This document shows positions 1-12,943 of a stretch of 64,000 nt of DNA, piece after piece. How positions within the stretch are numbered: position 1 is the first letter of the stretch; every line of letters starts with the position of its first letter. The translations under genes were made by a program, and so were the position numbers. The stretch is from assembly GCA_018398765.1 (NCBI GenBank), contig JAHBMJ010001306.1:1-64000 (forward strand). Direction: 5' to 3'. The notes beneath the pieces are model-generated. The model did no database searches and had not been told where the DNA came from. It saw nothing but the letters and a program-made list of their open reading frames with translations. The DNA comes from Chromera velia (Eukaryota > Sar > Chromeraceae).

Positions 1-1044
1 CTAAGAGGTTAACCTCAAATCTTACCTCAAATATCAAATATTTGAGGTTGAAGTTCAAATCAAATCAAATTAAATCAAATCAAATCAAATATAATCAAAT
101 CAAATATGGTCACTAGTTATAGATTAAATATTATATACCCCTATAGGACTTATTCATACAAATTTTTCCTTCTTATAGGAAAACAAAGCACGCAGGGGCA
201 TGTTGGGATAGGGGATACGACTTCATCCCACTAGTGAAGCTGGTTTATGGCATACTTTACAAGGAAACCAACATATTTCTGTGCAGGCTGGCTGGACTGT
301 TAAGCGAGAAGTGGGGGCAGAGGTATGGGAATTAAGGTGCTAGTGAAGGTGTGTAGACGAATCCAAGCACGGCTGCAAGTCGCCCATCTACGGGCAGTAA
401 GTGCATGTATGATACGGTGCATCAGGAGCACGTGAGGTCATCCAGGCGAAGGGGGAGAGATGGGGGGATTCAGGAGTATACTCATCCTCATGGACGACTG
501 AACCATAAAAGACTGATCGATCGAATAGAACTTAGCGTGTGACAATGTATGTACTAAGCCAGGGGTGTTGTTTTGTTGTGTAGACGGATGGACTAGCGGA
601 TAAAAAGTTATAAGAGTGAAGCGGACATGCTAGGAACAGATCTTAAATGCAGTTTCCCCCCTATAGGCTACATAAATACTTTACAGTTTGCTAGGTGTCG
701 GCTATAAAGAAAAAAAAAAATCTCCCCAAACTCTTTACTTTTTTTTAAAAAAAAGTCAAACAACTGTTGTTTGAGTATTATACCAGTGTTGTTCATGTGT
801 TGCACAACTGTTGCTTAGTGTTGGTTAAGGTCAAAAAGTAAAAAAGGAAAAAGAAAAAAAAAAGATCTCCCTGAATCGCTAGTAACCAGATTTGATTTGA
901 TTTGATTTGAAGTAGGGCTTAATCTCAAATTAAATCTTAGGCCTGAGAAACTTTAGCATGAATCTTAGCATGATAGGGCCTATCAAATCTACTTCAAATC
1001 TGACCCTTTAACCTCAAATATTCGAGGTCAATCCGTCATCCAGT
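1..1044. other. AT-rich spacer with CAAAT/ATTTG repeats
   Basis: No gene is visible. The stretch holds short tandem TCAAA/CAAAT runs (about 20-120 and 880-1020), A/T homopolymers near 705-770 and 840-870, and a block rich in TGTTG/ACAACTGTTG words (about 760-830). The same word types return at 7440-7740, beyond the retroelement at 1050-6874, so the element probably sits inside an older repeat-rich spacer. Confidence 0.6.
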
Positions 1045-1049
1045 CTCTC

Positions 1050-1263
1050 TGATAATGATTCCGTCATACTTTCAGGTTTATAGGAGAGGCCGTCTGTCTT
1101 GGCTTTAGCCAGAGATATACGCTATGATGGATCGATCAGTTTCTGCATGCATTGCTATGCATTGCTACATTGCAACTCTGCATCTCTGTGTATCACGCCT
1201 CTCTATGCGCGCGCGGCCTACTGCCAACGGCCCCGGAAAGCGGCCCAAGAAGAAATCCCAACA
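1050..1263 (-). repeat. 3' LTR of the first copia element
   Basis: 214 bp, nearly identical to 6661-6874. It lies at the left edge because the element is on the minus strand. Its inner side meets the polypurine tract and its outer side meets the CTCTC target duplication. Confidence 0.93.
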
Positions 1264-1279
1264 ATCACCCCCTGATTCG

Positions 1280-4200
1280 AGAGCTACCACGAGAGTCACT
1301 CTTTCGCTTTCCTCTGCACGCCTTCGCAAAATCTAGAACCTTTCTATCTCCTTTCATCTGCTTCTGCACAAACTTGGGAGCTTGACTTCCTCTGTCCCTC
1401 TCCATCTTGTACTTTGTGTGTCTGTCCGCTCTCTGTCTGTCTGTCTGTACCCACAGTACCTTTGCCTTCAAGGCCCTCAACTCTTGACGCGCATACGCCA
1501 ACAGACCATCCATGCGAGGCTCCCGTCTGGACTGTCCACTTTCCAACTACTCCATCAGAGGAGCGCTGTCAGTATAAACCTCAACCTCCAGAGGCTTCAT
1601 CCAGAGGGCCTCAGCAAGTCGCTTCCATTGGAACGACTGCTTCACGCCATCTACAAGCGCACACAACTCTGCAGAGGTGGAAGAAATCAGTTTTCTTTTG
1701 ATTCTCTTGCTCTTCCATGCCACGAGATTCGAGAACCTCATGTTCGCGATGTTTTCCTTCTTGTCAACCAGATATACTTCAAACCCCCCTCTCCCTTCAC
1801 AGCGAGAAAGAGAATACGCAGCATCAACAAAGAGAGCAAGCTTCGGATTATCCACTCCGCTGAACTGCAGGCAGTCACCCTTCTCACGCGCGCGAATCAA
1901 TGCAAGTAAAGTAGCCACAAGCTTAGAACCAGAAGGACGAGAATTATAATGAGAGAGCTCGCTGAACAGATATGCAAGATCGGCAGTCGTGCGACAAACC
2001 CAACCAAGCACACCCATCACTTTCTGCATGACACTCACAAGAGATTCGTCTGTCTCCTCTTCTGCTGATGACTCAATGAGTTCAGGAGACAAAGACTTGC
2101 GGGGAAGGTCTTCTTTTTGCACAGGGATTGATTCGAGATAAGCTTTCTGCGAGAGAGCAAAGCCTTCCTCTGTTCTCTTCACCTCCATCCCTGTGTAACC
2201 CATCTCACCCCCATACTTAAGAATCTCAGGCTCATCCATTTCAAGACGCTTGCGCAGAGGCTTGAGATCATGCACGGGATCATCAGAGAACACAAGCAAA
2301 TCATCGACATGAACAGCCATCACAGCCTTCATGCTTCCTGCCTCCTTCTTCACAAATACGCTTTCAGTCACTTCTTCCCATCCACACTCTCCGGCAATCC
2401 GTTTGAAGTGCTGACCATAGAGGCGAGGCGCATCTTTCAGATCGTACATCGCACGCAGCAATTGACTCACCTCACCAGACGCGAACCCTTCGGGTGACCC
2501 CTCAGGAACTCGGCCTGGCAGCTGCACGAACACATCATCGGAAATCGGTGCAGTCAAAAATGCTGTACGAACGTCCGACTTTCCTACCTTCCATCCTTTG
2601 CTCGAAGCAAACACAAAACAGACAAGCAACGCCCACCAGGCTGCCATCCCACTGTAGGTTTCAACGTTCTTTCTGTCATCTTGGAAGCCCTTACACACCA
2701 ATCTGGCCTTGGAGACTCTCTCTCCACCTTTCATCTTCCAGGTTAAAACCCACCGCATCTTTATCACCCGTCTCCTTGCGGGTATTCGCACACCCCCCAC
2801 CTTGAGGACCTCATTTCTCTGAAAACTCTTCAGGTCCTCTCTCATGGCTCCATCGTGACTTCCATTTCTCACTTCCTCTTCCGTTGCCATGACATGTCCT
2901 TTTCGGGGATTCACATGTGCCATCATGACGTCAATGACTTTCTTATCAACCGACAGACGCGTGACTCTCTTTTCCTTTTCCTTCTTTTCCTTCTCCCTCT
3001 TCCTCCCATCGTCCTGTGCCTCTTGCACTCCCTCATCTTCCTGTGCTACTTGCACTCCCTTCTCTTCTCTGCTGCTGGTTAGCCCACTCTCGCGAGCAAG
3101 TAGGCCGGCTGCAGCGGTTCCGCTATCAGACTTCAGAAGATTCGCCCCAAAGAGAGAATCATCATCAGGGATGTTTGGTAGAACAATCTCTTCCTCCCTC
3201 TCTGTCTCTTCAGACTCAGCAGCTGGTGCAGCGTCCCACCCCGACTGCTTTGCCTCTTCCCGCTCACTCTCCACCCCCTGCTGCTGCGCTCGTGCTTCCA
3301 GTTGGCCGGCTGGAAGACGCGAACCTGCAGCACCCTGAGAGGGAAGAGAAAACGGTGCAAAAACACTTGCTGGCTGACTTTCTACGACGTGCTCCAACTG
3401 ACGGACAGCCACAGTGGAAACACCATCGAAGAAAGTTGCCTGCGCACGAGAAGAAGAGAGGACAGCAACAGGGTCAGCACCCCCCATCGCATTGGTATCG
3501 ACCTCTCCATCATCATCGAAAGAGAAGTCGGAAAAACGATTCACATCATCGGCAGGTGCAGCTGCCGCACCCCCGAACTCTGTGAGGTCAAGGGAAGCAT
3601 TCAACCCATACCATTCAATCAAAGAAACACCACTCGGATACACATGCAAAGGCTTCCACCCACGTCCATTCTCTGTCTTCACAATCACCATCACGCAAGA
3701 CTCACTCTCGACACCACAAAAAATTCCTTCCTTCCCATGCACAGGCAAGCCAGACGAGGGGAGGGGACGAGGGTCAGTCACCATAACACGATCACCAACA
3801 GAGATTAGAGAAATGGAACGGGCAGCCTCAGAACCAAACACAAAAGAGTCAGGTGACATACCAGTCGCACTGCACACACACTCATTCAATGCATCGATCA
3901 CACCATTGAAGAGCCATTTGCCACAGTAACGAGGCAGATCCAAGTTAGAGAGCAACTTCCAGAGGAGACGCTTGATCGTGCGATTCATTCTCTCTGCCTT
4001 CCTTTGCGGCTGTGGTGTATACACAGGGCCTCTCTGATGAACGATGGTCTCCTGGTCACACACATACTCATACTGGCCTTTCTTTTCCCCAATGAATTCT
4101 TTTCCGTTATCTGTGCAGACAATCTGGGGCTTTGCTTTTATTTTCAATTTTTCAGCCAGTCTCTCCCACTTCCGACACCAAGCAGTCAGATGACGGGCAG

Positions 4201-5041
4201 CCTTTCCTTTCGAGGGAAGAATCATTCCAGATACACGGCCAGACGCAGAATCGACAATCACAGAGGCAGGCTTACCGCCAGGCAAGAAAAGCATATCATA
4301 AATGATGCGATCATTGAATTTTTCCTTTGCCATGCTTTCCTTGCTCTTCTGAGGGATTCTCTTCATGAGTGCATTCACCTCTCTGCATCGACAGCATACG
4401 TATTTAATCTCATCACACGCTTTCGTACTTACACGAGAAGCCAGACCTTTCTCCTTCAAAGTCGCATACAGACGAGTGCCAGTCGAGTGCCCAAAACGCT
4501 TGTGCTACATCAAAACTTCTCGCAAACTCACCTGACCTGAAGAAGGGAACTGAAGGCGCCGCGATCTCTGCGATCCTAGCCGGTGTGGCGGGCGCTTCTG
4601 CTGCTCTCCCTCCTTCAAACTATCTTTCTGCAAAGAGGACGAGCCCCCATGCAATGCAGATGCATCTGTCTGACTGCTGGCATCCACATTCAAGAGCACA
4701 CGAAAGGAGCCATTCCTCTCATTCACACTTTGCAAAGCCGCACGCCCACGCACATTTAAAACAAGAACACCTTCTCGTTCATGCACACGCATACGGAACA
4801 TGCCTCCCCCTTTTCTGGGGAGTTCAACCCAAAACGGCTGACACACTTTCTGGAGACGCAAACCATTCACAGACAAAAGAGAAAGGGGAGCCGACTCAGA
4901 AAACGATCCGTCAAGACGTGCCGTCTCCTCACCACCATCGACCGTCTCCACTCCGGGGAGCTCTACGGTGACATCCTTGGAGGAACGAGAGATGCCTCCC
5001 TTAACCCCCAAAAACTCTCTCTCTTCCTCTCTCACCTCCAC
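1280..5041 (-). pseudogene. copia pol region (integrase, RT, RNase H)
   Basis: Reading leftward, the conserved parts appear in order: a GAG-pre-integrase-like Cys/His stretch near 4340-4450, an integrase core with a CTDNGKEF-type motif near 4100-4130, a long acidic and proline-rich linker (about 2900-3600), reverse transcriptase with a YDLKDAPR stretch and a VHVDDLLVF catalytic motif (about 2280-2310), and a copia-type RNase H (about 1560-1880). The region between 4505 and 5041 probably covers the protease part, which I cannot place precisely. Most of pol is one long open stretch, but the element as a whole is interrupted. Family: Ty1/copia. Confidence 0.88.
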
Positions 5042-5299
5042 AACACAAGAAAAGACATCTCATCCAAAGAAATGCCTACTTGCATCTGAGTCCACTACAG
5101 GTGCCTTGCGGAAGTCGCACTCCATCTCTTCTCCTTCATCTGCCAACGGCCTGAAGCGATTGCTCACGGCAACGCCCGGAGAAAAGACCGCGGCACCTGC
5201 ACACTCCGAGTGTGGTCACTTCTGACCCTGCTGGCCGGAGCCAGAAAAGCCAGAAGACTGGGATCCTGAGCCCGAAGACTGCTGCTGCTGCTGGGGAGG

Positions 5300-6610
5300 A
5301 GGGGAACCGGACTATCCAGGGGGAGGGACTCTGGGCTTCCCTGCCGCCTTATCTCTGCACTTGTTCATGAAGTGCCCCCTTCGCTGACACCAGTGACATC
5401 TGGGTCTGCGGTCTCCGTTCTCCTTTGCGCGGTTTGCTCTCTCCCTCGGCTTCTCCTTGGTCAGGCCCTTCCTCTTGAAAGAGGCATACCAGACCATCCA
5501 CTCCTCAATGACCTCTCACGAGATCTGAGTGAGGTCTGCCACCCTCATGTGAGGGTGCTGCTTCTTGATGTCGGACAGGAGACCTCTCTGCTGATCAGGC
5601 GTGAGTGCCTGGATCACCATCTCCTTCTTCTCCTTCACAGTCACCTCCATGTCGATCTCCCCAGCGTCCATCGTCAGACGATCGAGACGGTCATCGATCT
5701 TTGGCCACAAGAGCTCGGTGTTTTCGGGATAGATCACTCTCCCCTTTCCATCCCTCTTCTGGATGTCCCAGGGAAAGTGGCGTACGCGTTCTCTGATTGC
5801 CAGTTGTTAGGCAAGCAGAGCGGACTTGTACTCCTCAAGCAACTTGTCGACAACCTGCTCGACAGGGATCTTCTTTCCCTTCCTCAGCTTCCTGACATCG
5901 GCTTTGAACTGCCGATTGCCGTTGGCGGCGTGGTTGAGGGCGAGAATGATGTTGTCACGCCATTCCTGATCCGAGTCGAAGTTGCTCCGCTTGAGGTGTA
6001 CACGGGTGTACGGGGCCCAAAGATCTGCAAACTCCTGAATGTGCTGCTTCTCCTCAAACTTGGGGACAGCAGCCATATCCACCTTCTTTCCATGCCCAGA
6101 CCTGCGGGAACGATGGCGACGTCGGCGTCTGGAGTGACTCGAGGCAGAACTGCCTGACTCAGAGAAAGAAGACAAGGGATCCGAAGGAGACGGCGACTTC
6201 TCAGTTAAATGTGCAGGCCCCTCTGCAGGCACAAAGGGCGTACGATCCGAGAACGCAGGAGGCTGCGAGAGTCCGGGAGGCGGCGACAAGCCTCCTCGCA
6301 CCATTGGAGTGTATGCGGGGAGTCCTCCTGAAGGGGGAGCAGGGAGATCACCCGAGGGAGGACGAATTGGGAGGAACGCCTCCGAGATGACTCCAGGCTG
6401 AGCCCGAACGAAATTTCCTACTCCAAACTGGTTGGGCAGGGGACGATCTTCATGCTCGGTATCAGTCTGTCCTACTACATGTGAGCGTCGAGCTCCACCC
6501 GCCTCTCCAGAAAGGTATCTCAAAAGAGAAAGGATCTCTGCCTGGCCCTCACATAAGGCAACCACTTCTTGCTCAACCGAAGCAAGACGCGTCCCGTGAG
6601 CCATGGCGAC
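5300..6610 (-). pseudogene. copia gag region with CCHC zinc knuckle
   Basis: The region begins just inside the 5' LTR with a protein starting MAHGTRLASVEQ, continues through a proline/serine-rich and then helical capsid-like part, and ends with a basic segment holding a CX2CX4HX4C knuckle (CHWCQRRGHFMNKC) near 5360-5410. The frame is interrupted, so this is a fossil gag. Confidence 0.8.
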
Positions 6611-6660
6611 CAGAGAAAAGAAGCAGTGCACTCAAAATACAATCAGTTTGACACACTGAT

Positions 6661-6874
6661 TGATAATGATTCCGTCATACTTTCAGGTTTATAGGAGAGG
6701 CCGTCTGTCTTGGCTTTAGCCAGAGATATACGCTACGATGGATCGATCAGTTTCTGCATGCATTGCTATGCATTGCTACATTGCAACTCTGCATCTCTGT
6801 GCATCACGCCTCTCTATGCGCGCGCGGCCTACTGCCAACGGCCCCGGAAAGCGGCCCAGGGAGAAATCCCAACA
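6661..6874 (-). repeat. 5' LTR of the first copia element
   Basis: 214-bp partner of 1050-1263, with the target duplication CTCTC directly outside at 6875-6879. In element orientation this is the upstream LTR and would carry the promoter. Confidence 0.93.
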
Positions 6875-6879
6875 CTCTC

Positions 6880-8809
6880 AAATGAGTCTTCGCACTTTTT
6901 TGTGCACAAAAAAAAAAAGAAGTTCACAAAAAGATTTTTTTATCGGTTTCACATGAATATGAACGCCCACAAGCTTTTCTAAATGTCTGTTCAGTGAAAA
7001 AGAGGTCCGCCTTTTCGTTGGCACTTAAGTATAGCAGTTTCGAAGTAAACTAGAGATTCAGGTTACGATAATAGATTCAAAAGTTGAGAAGTGCAGTTGT
7101 CAACTAAGTTTTGGTCCACTTTTTCGTTCGCAGTTTTAAAAGGAATTTGAAGTATAAAATTAGTAAAATTTAGATACAATTATGAATGGTTAAGTAAAAA
7201 TTCTAGTCTTAAATTAAGATGCTAGTTGAGATGATCGACTCTCTATGATGACTCTAAGATAAAAACTTATGTGAGCTCTTAGTTTTGATAATAGCTCATT
7301 AATTTTGAGAGTCTTAATTTACCTTTTAGTCTAGTTTTTAGTGATTTTCTTATCTTTAGGGCTTTCTGGGATTTGCTAGTGATGTCGACTGTGTCATATC
7401 GTCTTCAGTGCTGTTGAGAAAGCCGGTTTCAAGATGGTCTCAGTAACCTCTAGACTTCAACCTCAAATCTACCTCAAATCTGGTCAGATTTGAACTTGAA
7501 ACTCAAATCTAGGGGTAATTTTCAAAAAAAAAAAATACTCATTTTCGTTTTTTTGTTTTTTGTTTTTTTTTTCTGATGTCAAACTAAAAAATGTGTTGTT
7601 TAAGTGTTGTTGATGTGTTACACAAATGAACAAGTGTTGTTTAAATATTGTTATACTATTGTTTCTTTAGTATAATAATAAATGAATGTTATACAACTGT
7701 CTAGACAACTGTTGCTTTTGTGTTGCAAGGTGTTGCATATGGTTGTTATGTCTTGATGGAGGTCATCATCGAAAAGCAAAACAAAAAAAATCATAAATTT
7801 GCATTATTTGCCCTAGAGACCCTTTTTTTTTTTTTTTTTTTGAAAATTACCTCTAAGCTCAAATCAAATCTAGTCACTATGAATCACTTTTTTTTTCTTT
7901 TTTTTTTTTCTTTAGCCGAGGCCCAGACAGTTTGATTAAAAAAAAAAAAAAAAAAGGGTAAAGTTTTAATGTTTAAAAAACAATCAATCAAAGTAATGAT
8001 TTATCAAATGAATCAGTAATGATTTTGTTTTCAATTCTTCATGCAAGTCTGTTGGCACAGACTGTTGCTAGGTCTGTTGCTTTCCTTGATCGTATCACAT
8101 TGATACATACGTACTCTATCTGGTACTCCATTTTCGGAATCAATTTCCGGATGATTTTCCACAATTTCTTCACCTTTAGTGGTCTTTGTTGTTGTTTTTT
8201 GTCCGCTTGGACAGATGACAACAAGGGATTCCGAATGTACTTGTGACAGACACACACAACTATTGAACTCAGGTTCAATGGGTTCAATACGTCGATCTAC
8301 TACTAACACCTAGGTGGAACGAACGGAACCTCCAGGGTGAATGACTGCCTAGATGACTGCACTACGCACACTTTCGTTGAGCTACTATAGTACTATCCTG
8401 ACTCGACGTCATTCCTTTTGACAAACAGACCTCGGTCTCTTTTCGGATCGTCCGAAACAATTCTTCACACTGTCATTTGGTCAATTTTTTCAACTGCCGA
8501 GTTTTCGACCAATGAAATCCGTCTGGTAAACGGGCACTGAAGATCTCCGCTGTCTTTTCTAGTTAGGCCCCTCTGTCTCTCTCTATCATCCACTGGACCC
8601 ACAACAATTCGGAAATTGAGGAACGAGTCTTGTTGCCCTTTTTTTTTTCTGGTTCCGTTTTCTCTTCCCACCTTCGTTCTCTGTGCCTCGGTCTTTCCCT
8701 GTGAGGCCTAAATCTGCACCGGAGCAATCCGTTCTCAACACAATCAATACAACGTCATGGAAAAGGCAGACAGGAAAATTAACGATGTTGATAAAGAAGG
8801 TCGAGGCGA
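6880..8809. other. AT-rich spacer
   Basis: I see no supportable gene. There are long A and T homopolymers (near 6901-6920, 7530-7572, 7826-7843, 7890-7912 and 7938-7955), CAAAT-type words near 7450-7510 and TGTTG-rich words at 7590-7740 that echo the spacer left of the retroelement. The part nearest 8809 probably includes the 3' untranslated region of the minus-strand gene that ends at 8810. Confidence 0.5.
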
Positions 8810-11800
8810 CTAGCGATCGATGTCAAACATGTTGCACCCTGCCGACTCTCTCGAGTCTGCCCCCGTCACTGGGTTCGTCCCCTTCAGTGTGGGGTTCTTG
8901 CAGAGCTGCTTCAGACCAAAGTCCCCGATATAGATGTCTGAGAAGTCAGCACCCTGAAAAGAGAGGGAAGACAAAGTGAATCGGAAAACAAGAACGTATG
9001 AGTGAAAGAAAATCTGCACGCTCATAATGAATGGGGAAAAACTGTTGCATCGATAGATGAAAGAAACGTCACATCAAAAAAGCCGAAAGAGACCAAGAGG
9101 GAAAGAAAAAGCCTGGGAGCTTCATGGCTTCAGAGACTGCCCCCTCCCCACACAAGAAAAGAAAAGCAACAGACAGGAGGACGTCAGGCATCCAGGATAC
9201 CACCACCACTCACCCAACGATCAAGCCAACCGACCCACCCACCCACCCACCTCCACATTTGCATCCTCAAAGTTTGTGCCCGTCAACACAGCCTGACGGA
9301 AGTCCACATTCTGCAGAAACGTAGAGAGAAACAGAAAAGGAAACATGCACAAATCCGAAGCAGAAAGAAAAATTAATTGAAGACCGGGTAGAAAACAGAG
9401 GAATCAACCAAGACAAAAGCACTGCCGCAGTATGAAAGCGAAAACACAACAGCCGAAGACACATCACAATGCAATTTCATGTCTTGTCAGTCAGCCGACG
9501 GGAAAACAAGAGTGGAGAGTCAAGACTCGGTATGGGCTCTTGCAAGTGTGTCTCCCGTCTCCATTCCTCAGCTCATTTCAGGCATGGTCAAAGAGACGGA
9601 AACGGGAAGGGAACAAGAGATGGAAGATGTAGAGAAGGCAGCGCGACACTGATTTCCTTGCGTTTCTCGTAACATCGGTACGAAGGGTGCCACAAGCTGC
9701 TGGCAAGTGAAGGCGACGTAACGACCCGGCAAGGAAGAGGGGAAGGAATCGCACATAGAAGGGAAAAAGAGGGTGTGTGCTGCAAAGAGAATCCATTGGG
9801 GGAAAGAAGGCGGTTGGTTCTCTCTGTGTGAGAGACTGACCCGAAGAGATGCTCCTGTGAAGTCCGCTCTGTCTGTGACAGAATTGAAGAATTTGGCGTC
9901 GTCAAACTTCGCACGCTGCACGCGAGGGAGAAAGAAGGAAAGAAGCAAGACCGAAAAAGTTCCCTTTTCTCTCGATACGGAATGAACCTCCTATCTGTTT
10001 TGTTCTCTGTTGGAGTGCATAAACAAAATCTGCCTGTCAGTACTCTCCCATTCGTATATTTCGTCTGTTTTGCTTACGAGTCAGTTTTTGACAGTTACTC
10101 GACACTTCGGTCTCCACTCCATTGAGAAATTCATCACCTAGCCTTTCTTGACTCGTTTGTGGTTGGACTGTCTGCCTCCAGCGGACTTACCAGGAAGTAT
10201 CCTTTGCTGAGTTGCGCGTTCTCAAAGTTCACTTTCCGAAAGTCTGCCAGAAAGAAGAGGAAAGCAGGGAAAAGAGGGGCAAAAGAGACCCATTTTCTCT
10301 CTGTAACGGACAGAGAAGACATGGGAGGAATGCAGGACGCATGAAAGAAACAAACAAGCGCTGATGCAACAGCATGAAAGAATGGGACTACAAAAGAAGA
10401 GACAACCAAAGAAAACCATCTCAAAAGAAAACACAGAACTCGAGAAGGAAGGGGTAAAGGGAGAAAAGAGAAAGAGAGAGAGAGAGAAAGGAAGACCCCT
10501 AAAGTCTCAGAAAAGGGCAACGAGCTACACACTGCAGACGCACCTACCTACATACCTACCCGCATCAGCCCCGAGAGCCCCGGACAGATCAAATCCCTTC
10601 GCGTTCTTCCCGCTCATGTCGCACTCGCGGAGGTCGAGAAGCTTGTCGCGAGCCGCGTTTGCCTGCATTCATCCAGCAGTCAGGCAGTCAGTCCGTCAAA
10701 CCTTACAGGGAGAGACGGAAGAGACGCTTCGCTGCCGGAGACGTGACAACTGTCCAACAGTTCAGAGCTTCATGCAAACAGAAAAGAAAGAAGGCCACAT
10801 AGCCGGAGGCCAGGCGATAGATGAGTTATTGTTTCCCCAGACGGGGGGGGGGCATGCAGGGATCTCTTCTCTTTCGGGGGGGTGCAAGAAGAGAGTCGAA
10901 GGATCTGTGATGAGGTCAACGGCTGCAGAAGTGACTGGATGCACTGCTAACGATCCCTTCCACGAGAAAGGGTCTGACCTGTCCCATGGCACTTGACACA
11001 AAGCGGCACCGCTCCGTCAGGGGAATGTCTCTGCATGCACTCAGACGGAATTCAGATTCATGAGTCGCTGCACTGACAGACTACCGACATACCAGGTTCA
11101 ATTCCCTCACCTCTATAGACTGCTGCACGTAGCGTCTCTTTTGTAGTCACTGAAAGAACGGAAGCGGGTTCATGAAGATCTGTGAACAATTCAAATTCCG
11201 CTGTGCGCGCTCACATGTGCAATTATCATGAGGCATGCACGAATGTTGAGGGACACAAAGAGACAGAACCGATTCATTTACATTTGCATATTCAGACAAG
11301 CACGCACCTGTTGATGGGAGGAGGTTTAAATCCTGCAGCGCTCACAGCGCGCGCCTCTGCTTCCATCGGAACAACAGGAGGGCCATCCAATGCGCCAAGA
11401 CCGAGGGGCAGGAAGAATGGGAGAGCCATCAGAGCGACCTGACCGATCCCCACCAGAGTGTCAACGAAGGCGTTTCTTTGCTCATCCTCCTCTTCCGCCT
11501 CATCCTCGGCTGACAATGCTTCCAGGCGCTTTGCATAAGCCCGTGACTGCTAAGTAAGGGAGGGCAGCAGGGAACAAGGGCATTTGGATGACGCACGGAA
11601 GAGTGAAGTCACAAAGGAAAGCGAGACCCCTCAAGGGAAGAAGAGAGCAAGGGAAAAAGGAGAGCCACGATGGATGAAGAAATCGATGGATAGGCATAGA
11701 GGAAGGATCACAGAAGGAGACTGAGGAAACAGGGCCACATACTGGGGTGTATTGAGTCCGGGAAAGTAAGAGAGAACGCACTACTGGACAGACAGAGCAA

Positions 11801-12088
11801 GGAGACAGAAAGGAGACGGAGACGCGGAGACAGAAAACCTCCGGCAAAGTGCAGACTGAACCGACGGCGAGAGGGCAAGAAAGACGAGGACTTGTGAGCA
11901 CACACAGTGAAAAGACGTGAAAGTGCCCGATTGCGTGACTTTTGGAACCGGGTCCGACTCACCCGCCGCGAAAGGATTGAGGACTGTGGCCTGCCGGCAA
12001 TTGGTGCACGCAGGCGATGTGACTGTTCGTTCAACAAGAAGGACACGGAGCCTTCACAGAACAGCGAGACGATCAGAAGACGATTCAT
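8810..12088 (-). CDS. Thylakoid lumen pentapeptide-repeat protein (TL15/TL17-like), plastid-targeted
   Basis: Eight exons joined by phase-consistent GT-AG introns: 12088-11963, 11549-11308, 11030-10979, 10662-10560, 10243-10191, 9915-9841, 9310-9251, 8953-8810 (284 residues). The N-terminus MNRLLIVSLFCEG looks like a signal peptide and is followed by an Arg/Ser-rich, transit-like stretch, as in plastids of secondary origin. A second hydrophobic segment (VGIGQVALMALPFFLPLG, about residues 70-87) ends near MEAEARA and could be a lumen-targeting signal. From about residue 145, A(D/N)F-type pentapeptides repeat (ADFRKVNFENAQL, AKFDDAKF, ADFTGASL, VDFRQAVL, TNFEDANV, ADFSD). The tail LCKNP...NPVTGADSRESAGC, with two cysteines, matches plant and cyanobacterial lumenal TL proteins. 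Exact function is unknown in that family. An in-frame upstream ATG at 12172 is possible, but 12088 gives the better signal peptide. Confidence 0.85.
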
Positions 12089-12943
12089 CTTCTTTGCGTG
12101 CGGGTGCAGAGCAGGAGAGAGTATACGGGTAGACAAGCGGGCCGGAAGGCACTTCTGTCTATCAGGGCACACGGCAGAGACGGCTGAGTGTTCGAAGACG
12201 ATTCACGTCGGAAGGTACAGATGTCAGAGTTCAACCGGGAGCACCTGAACGAGCATTCGGCAGAATGGTTATTCTTGCGTGTCGATAATGGTTTGGATTC
12301 TAGAAGGATCCAGCAACTGCTTGGCTTCCTTCCTTTCTCACTGGATCGAAAGCTACAGAGGGTCACAGAGGGTCAAAATCTTGGCACGCGGCGTCGCGGA
12401 CCCGCAAGGCATCTTGTGTGTACTGTTGTTCAGGTTCCGGTGCAGGTTGAGGTGCAGGTTGGTTGTTGCGAGACACACTCCCCATCTACTGATTCTACTC
12501 CTGTTTTGCGAGTGAGTTCCTAAGATGACACCGCGTTTATGACAGTGTGCCCGATCGCGCCCGACGTACATTAATTTCTCTCGACCCCAGATGCAAAATT
12601 CAATTTCCGTGGAATGGGGCCCAAAACTCATGCAGCGCTGCCATCTGAGGAGTTGCGCACGCTAGGAGTTGCGCAACAACAAATTTCGCAAGCTTCAAAA
12701 CGTCGATCAAACCCGAACTCTTACGGACATCCCCCCCCCACAAAATTTTCAACACCGCCACCTCAATCAGTTGGTTCTGTTTTCCTTCTCTGCTGTTTAA
12801 GCCGTCTGCCTCCGGGTCACGCATTCTCACTCAAGTTCATTCTGTCGCGGTTTCGAAGGATTTCTGTGAGCTGAGTAGTGCCAGAGCACCTACGTACGAG
12901 AGCTTCGTTCAACCCTTTCAAGACTTTTCTTCTGACTGTCACA
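12089..12943. other. Spacer between divergent genes
   Basis: About 850 bp between the start of the lumenal-protein gene (minus) and the 76-residue protein (plus). It should contain both promoters and 5' leaders. I recognise no TATA box or other defined element. The 70 bases before the ATG at 12944 are pyrimidine-rich (TTCAACCCTTTCAAG, CTTTTCTTCTGACTG) and are probably leader. Confidence 0.4.

Larger units (their letters stand above)
1050..6874 (-). mobile_element. Ty1/copia LTR retrotransposon, broken copy
   Basis: The element is 5,825 bp, bounded by two 214-bp LTRs and flanked by the 5-bp duplication CTCTC at 1045-1049 and 6875-6879. Read on the minus strand each LTR starts TGTTGGGA and ends TCA. 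A purine-rich tract (AGGGGGTGAT) abuts the 3' LTR. The interior has a gag-like region with a CCHC zinc knuckle, followed by GAG-pre-integrase, integrase, reverse transcriptase and RNase H in the order typical of Ty1/copia. Coding frames carry about five interruptions, so the copy looks dead. The two LTRs differ at about four positions (roughly 98% identical), which suggests a fairly recent insertion. Confidence 0.93.

Noticed and set aside
1414-4540. Several plus-strand open frames of 75-190 codons across the first retroelement
   Set aside because: They lie antisense to copia pol and have no recognisable domains.
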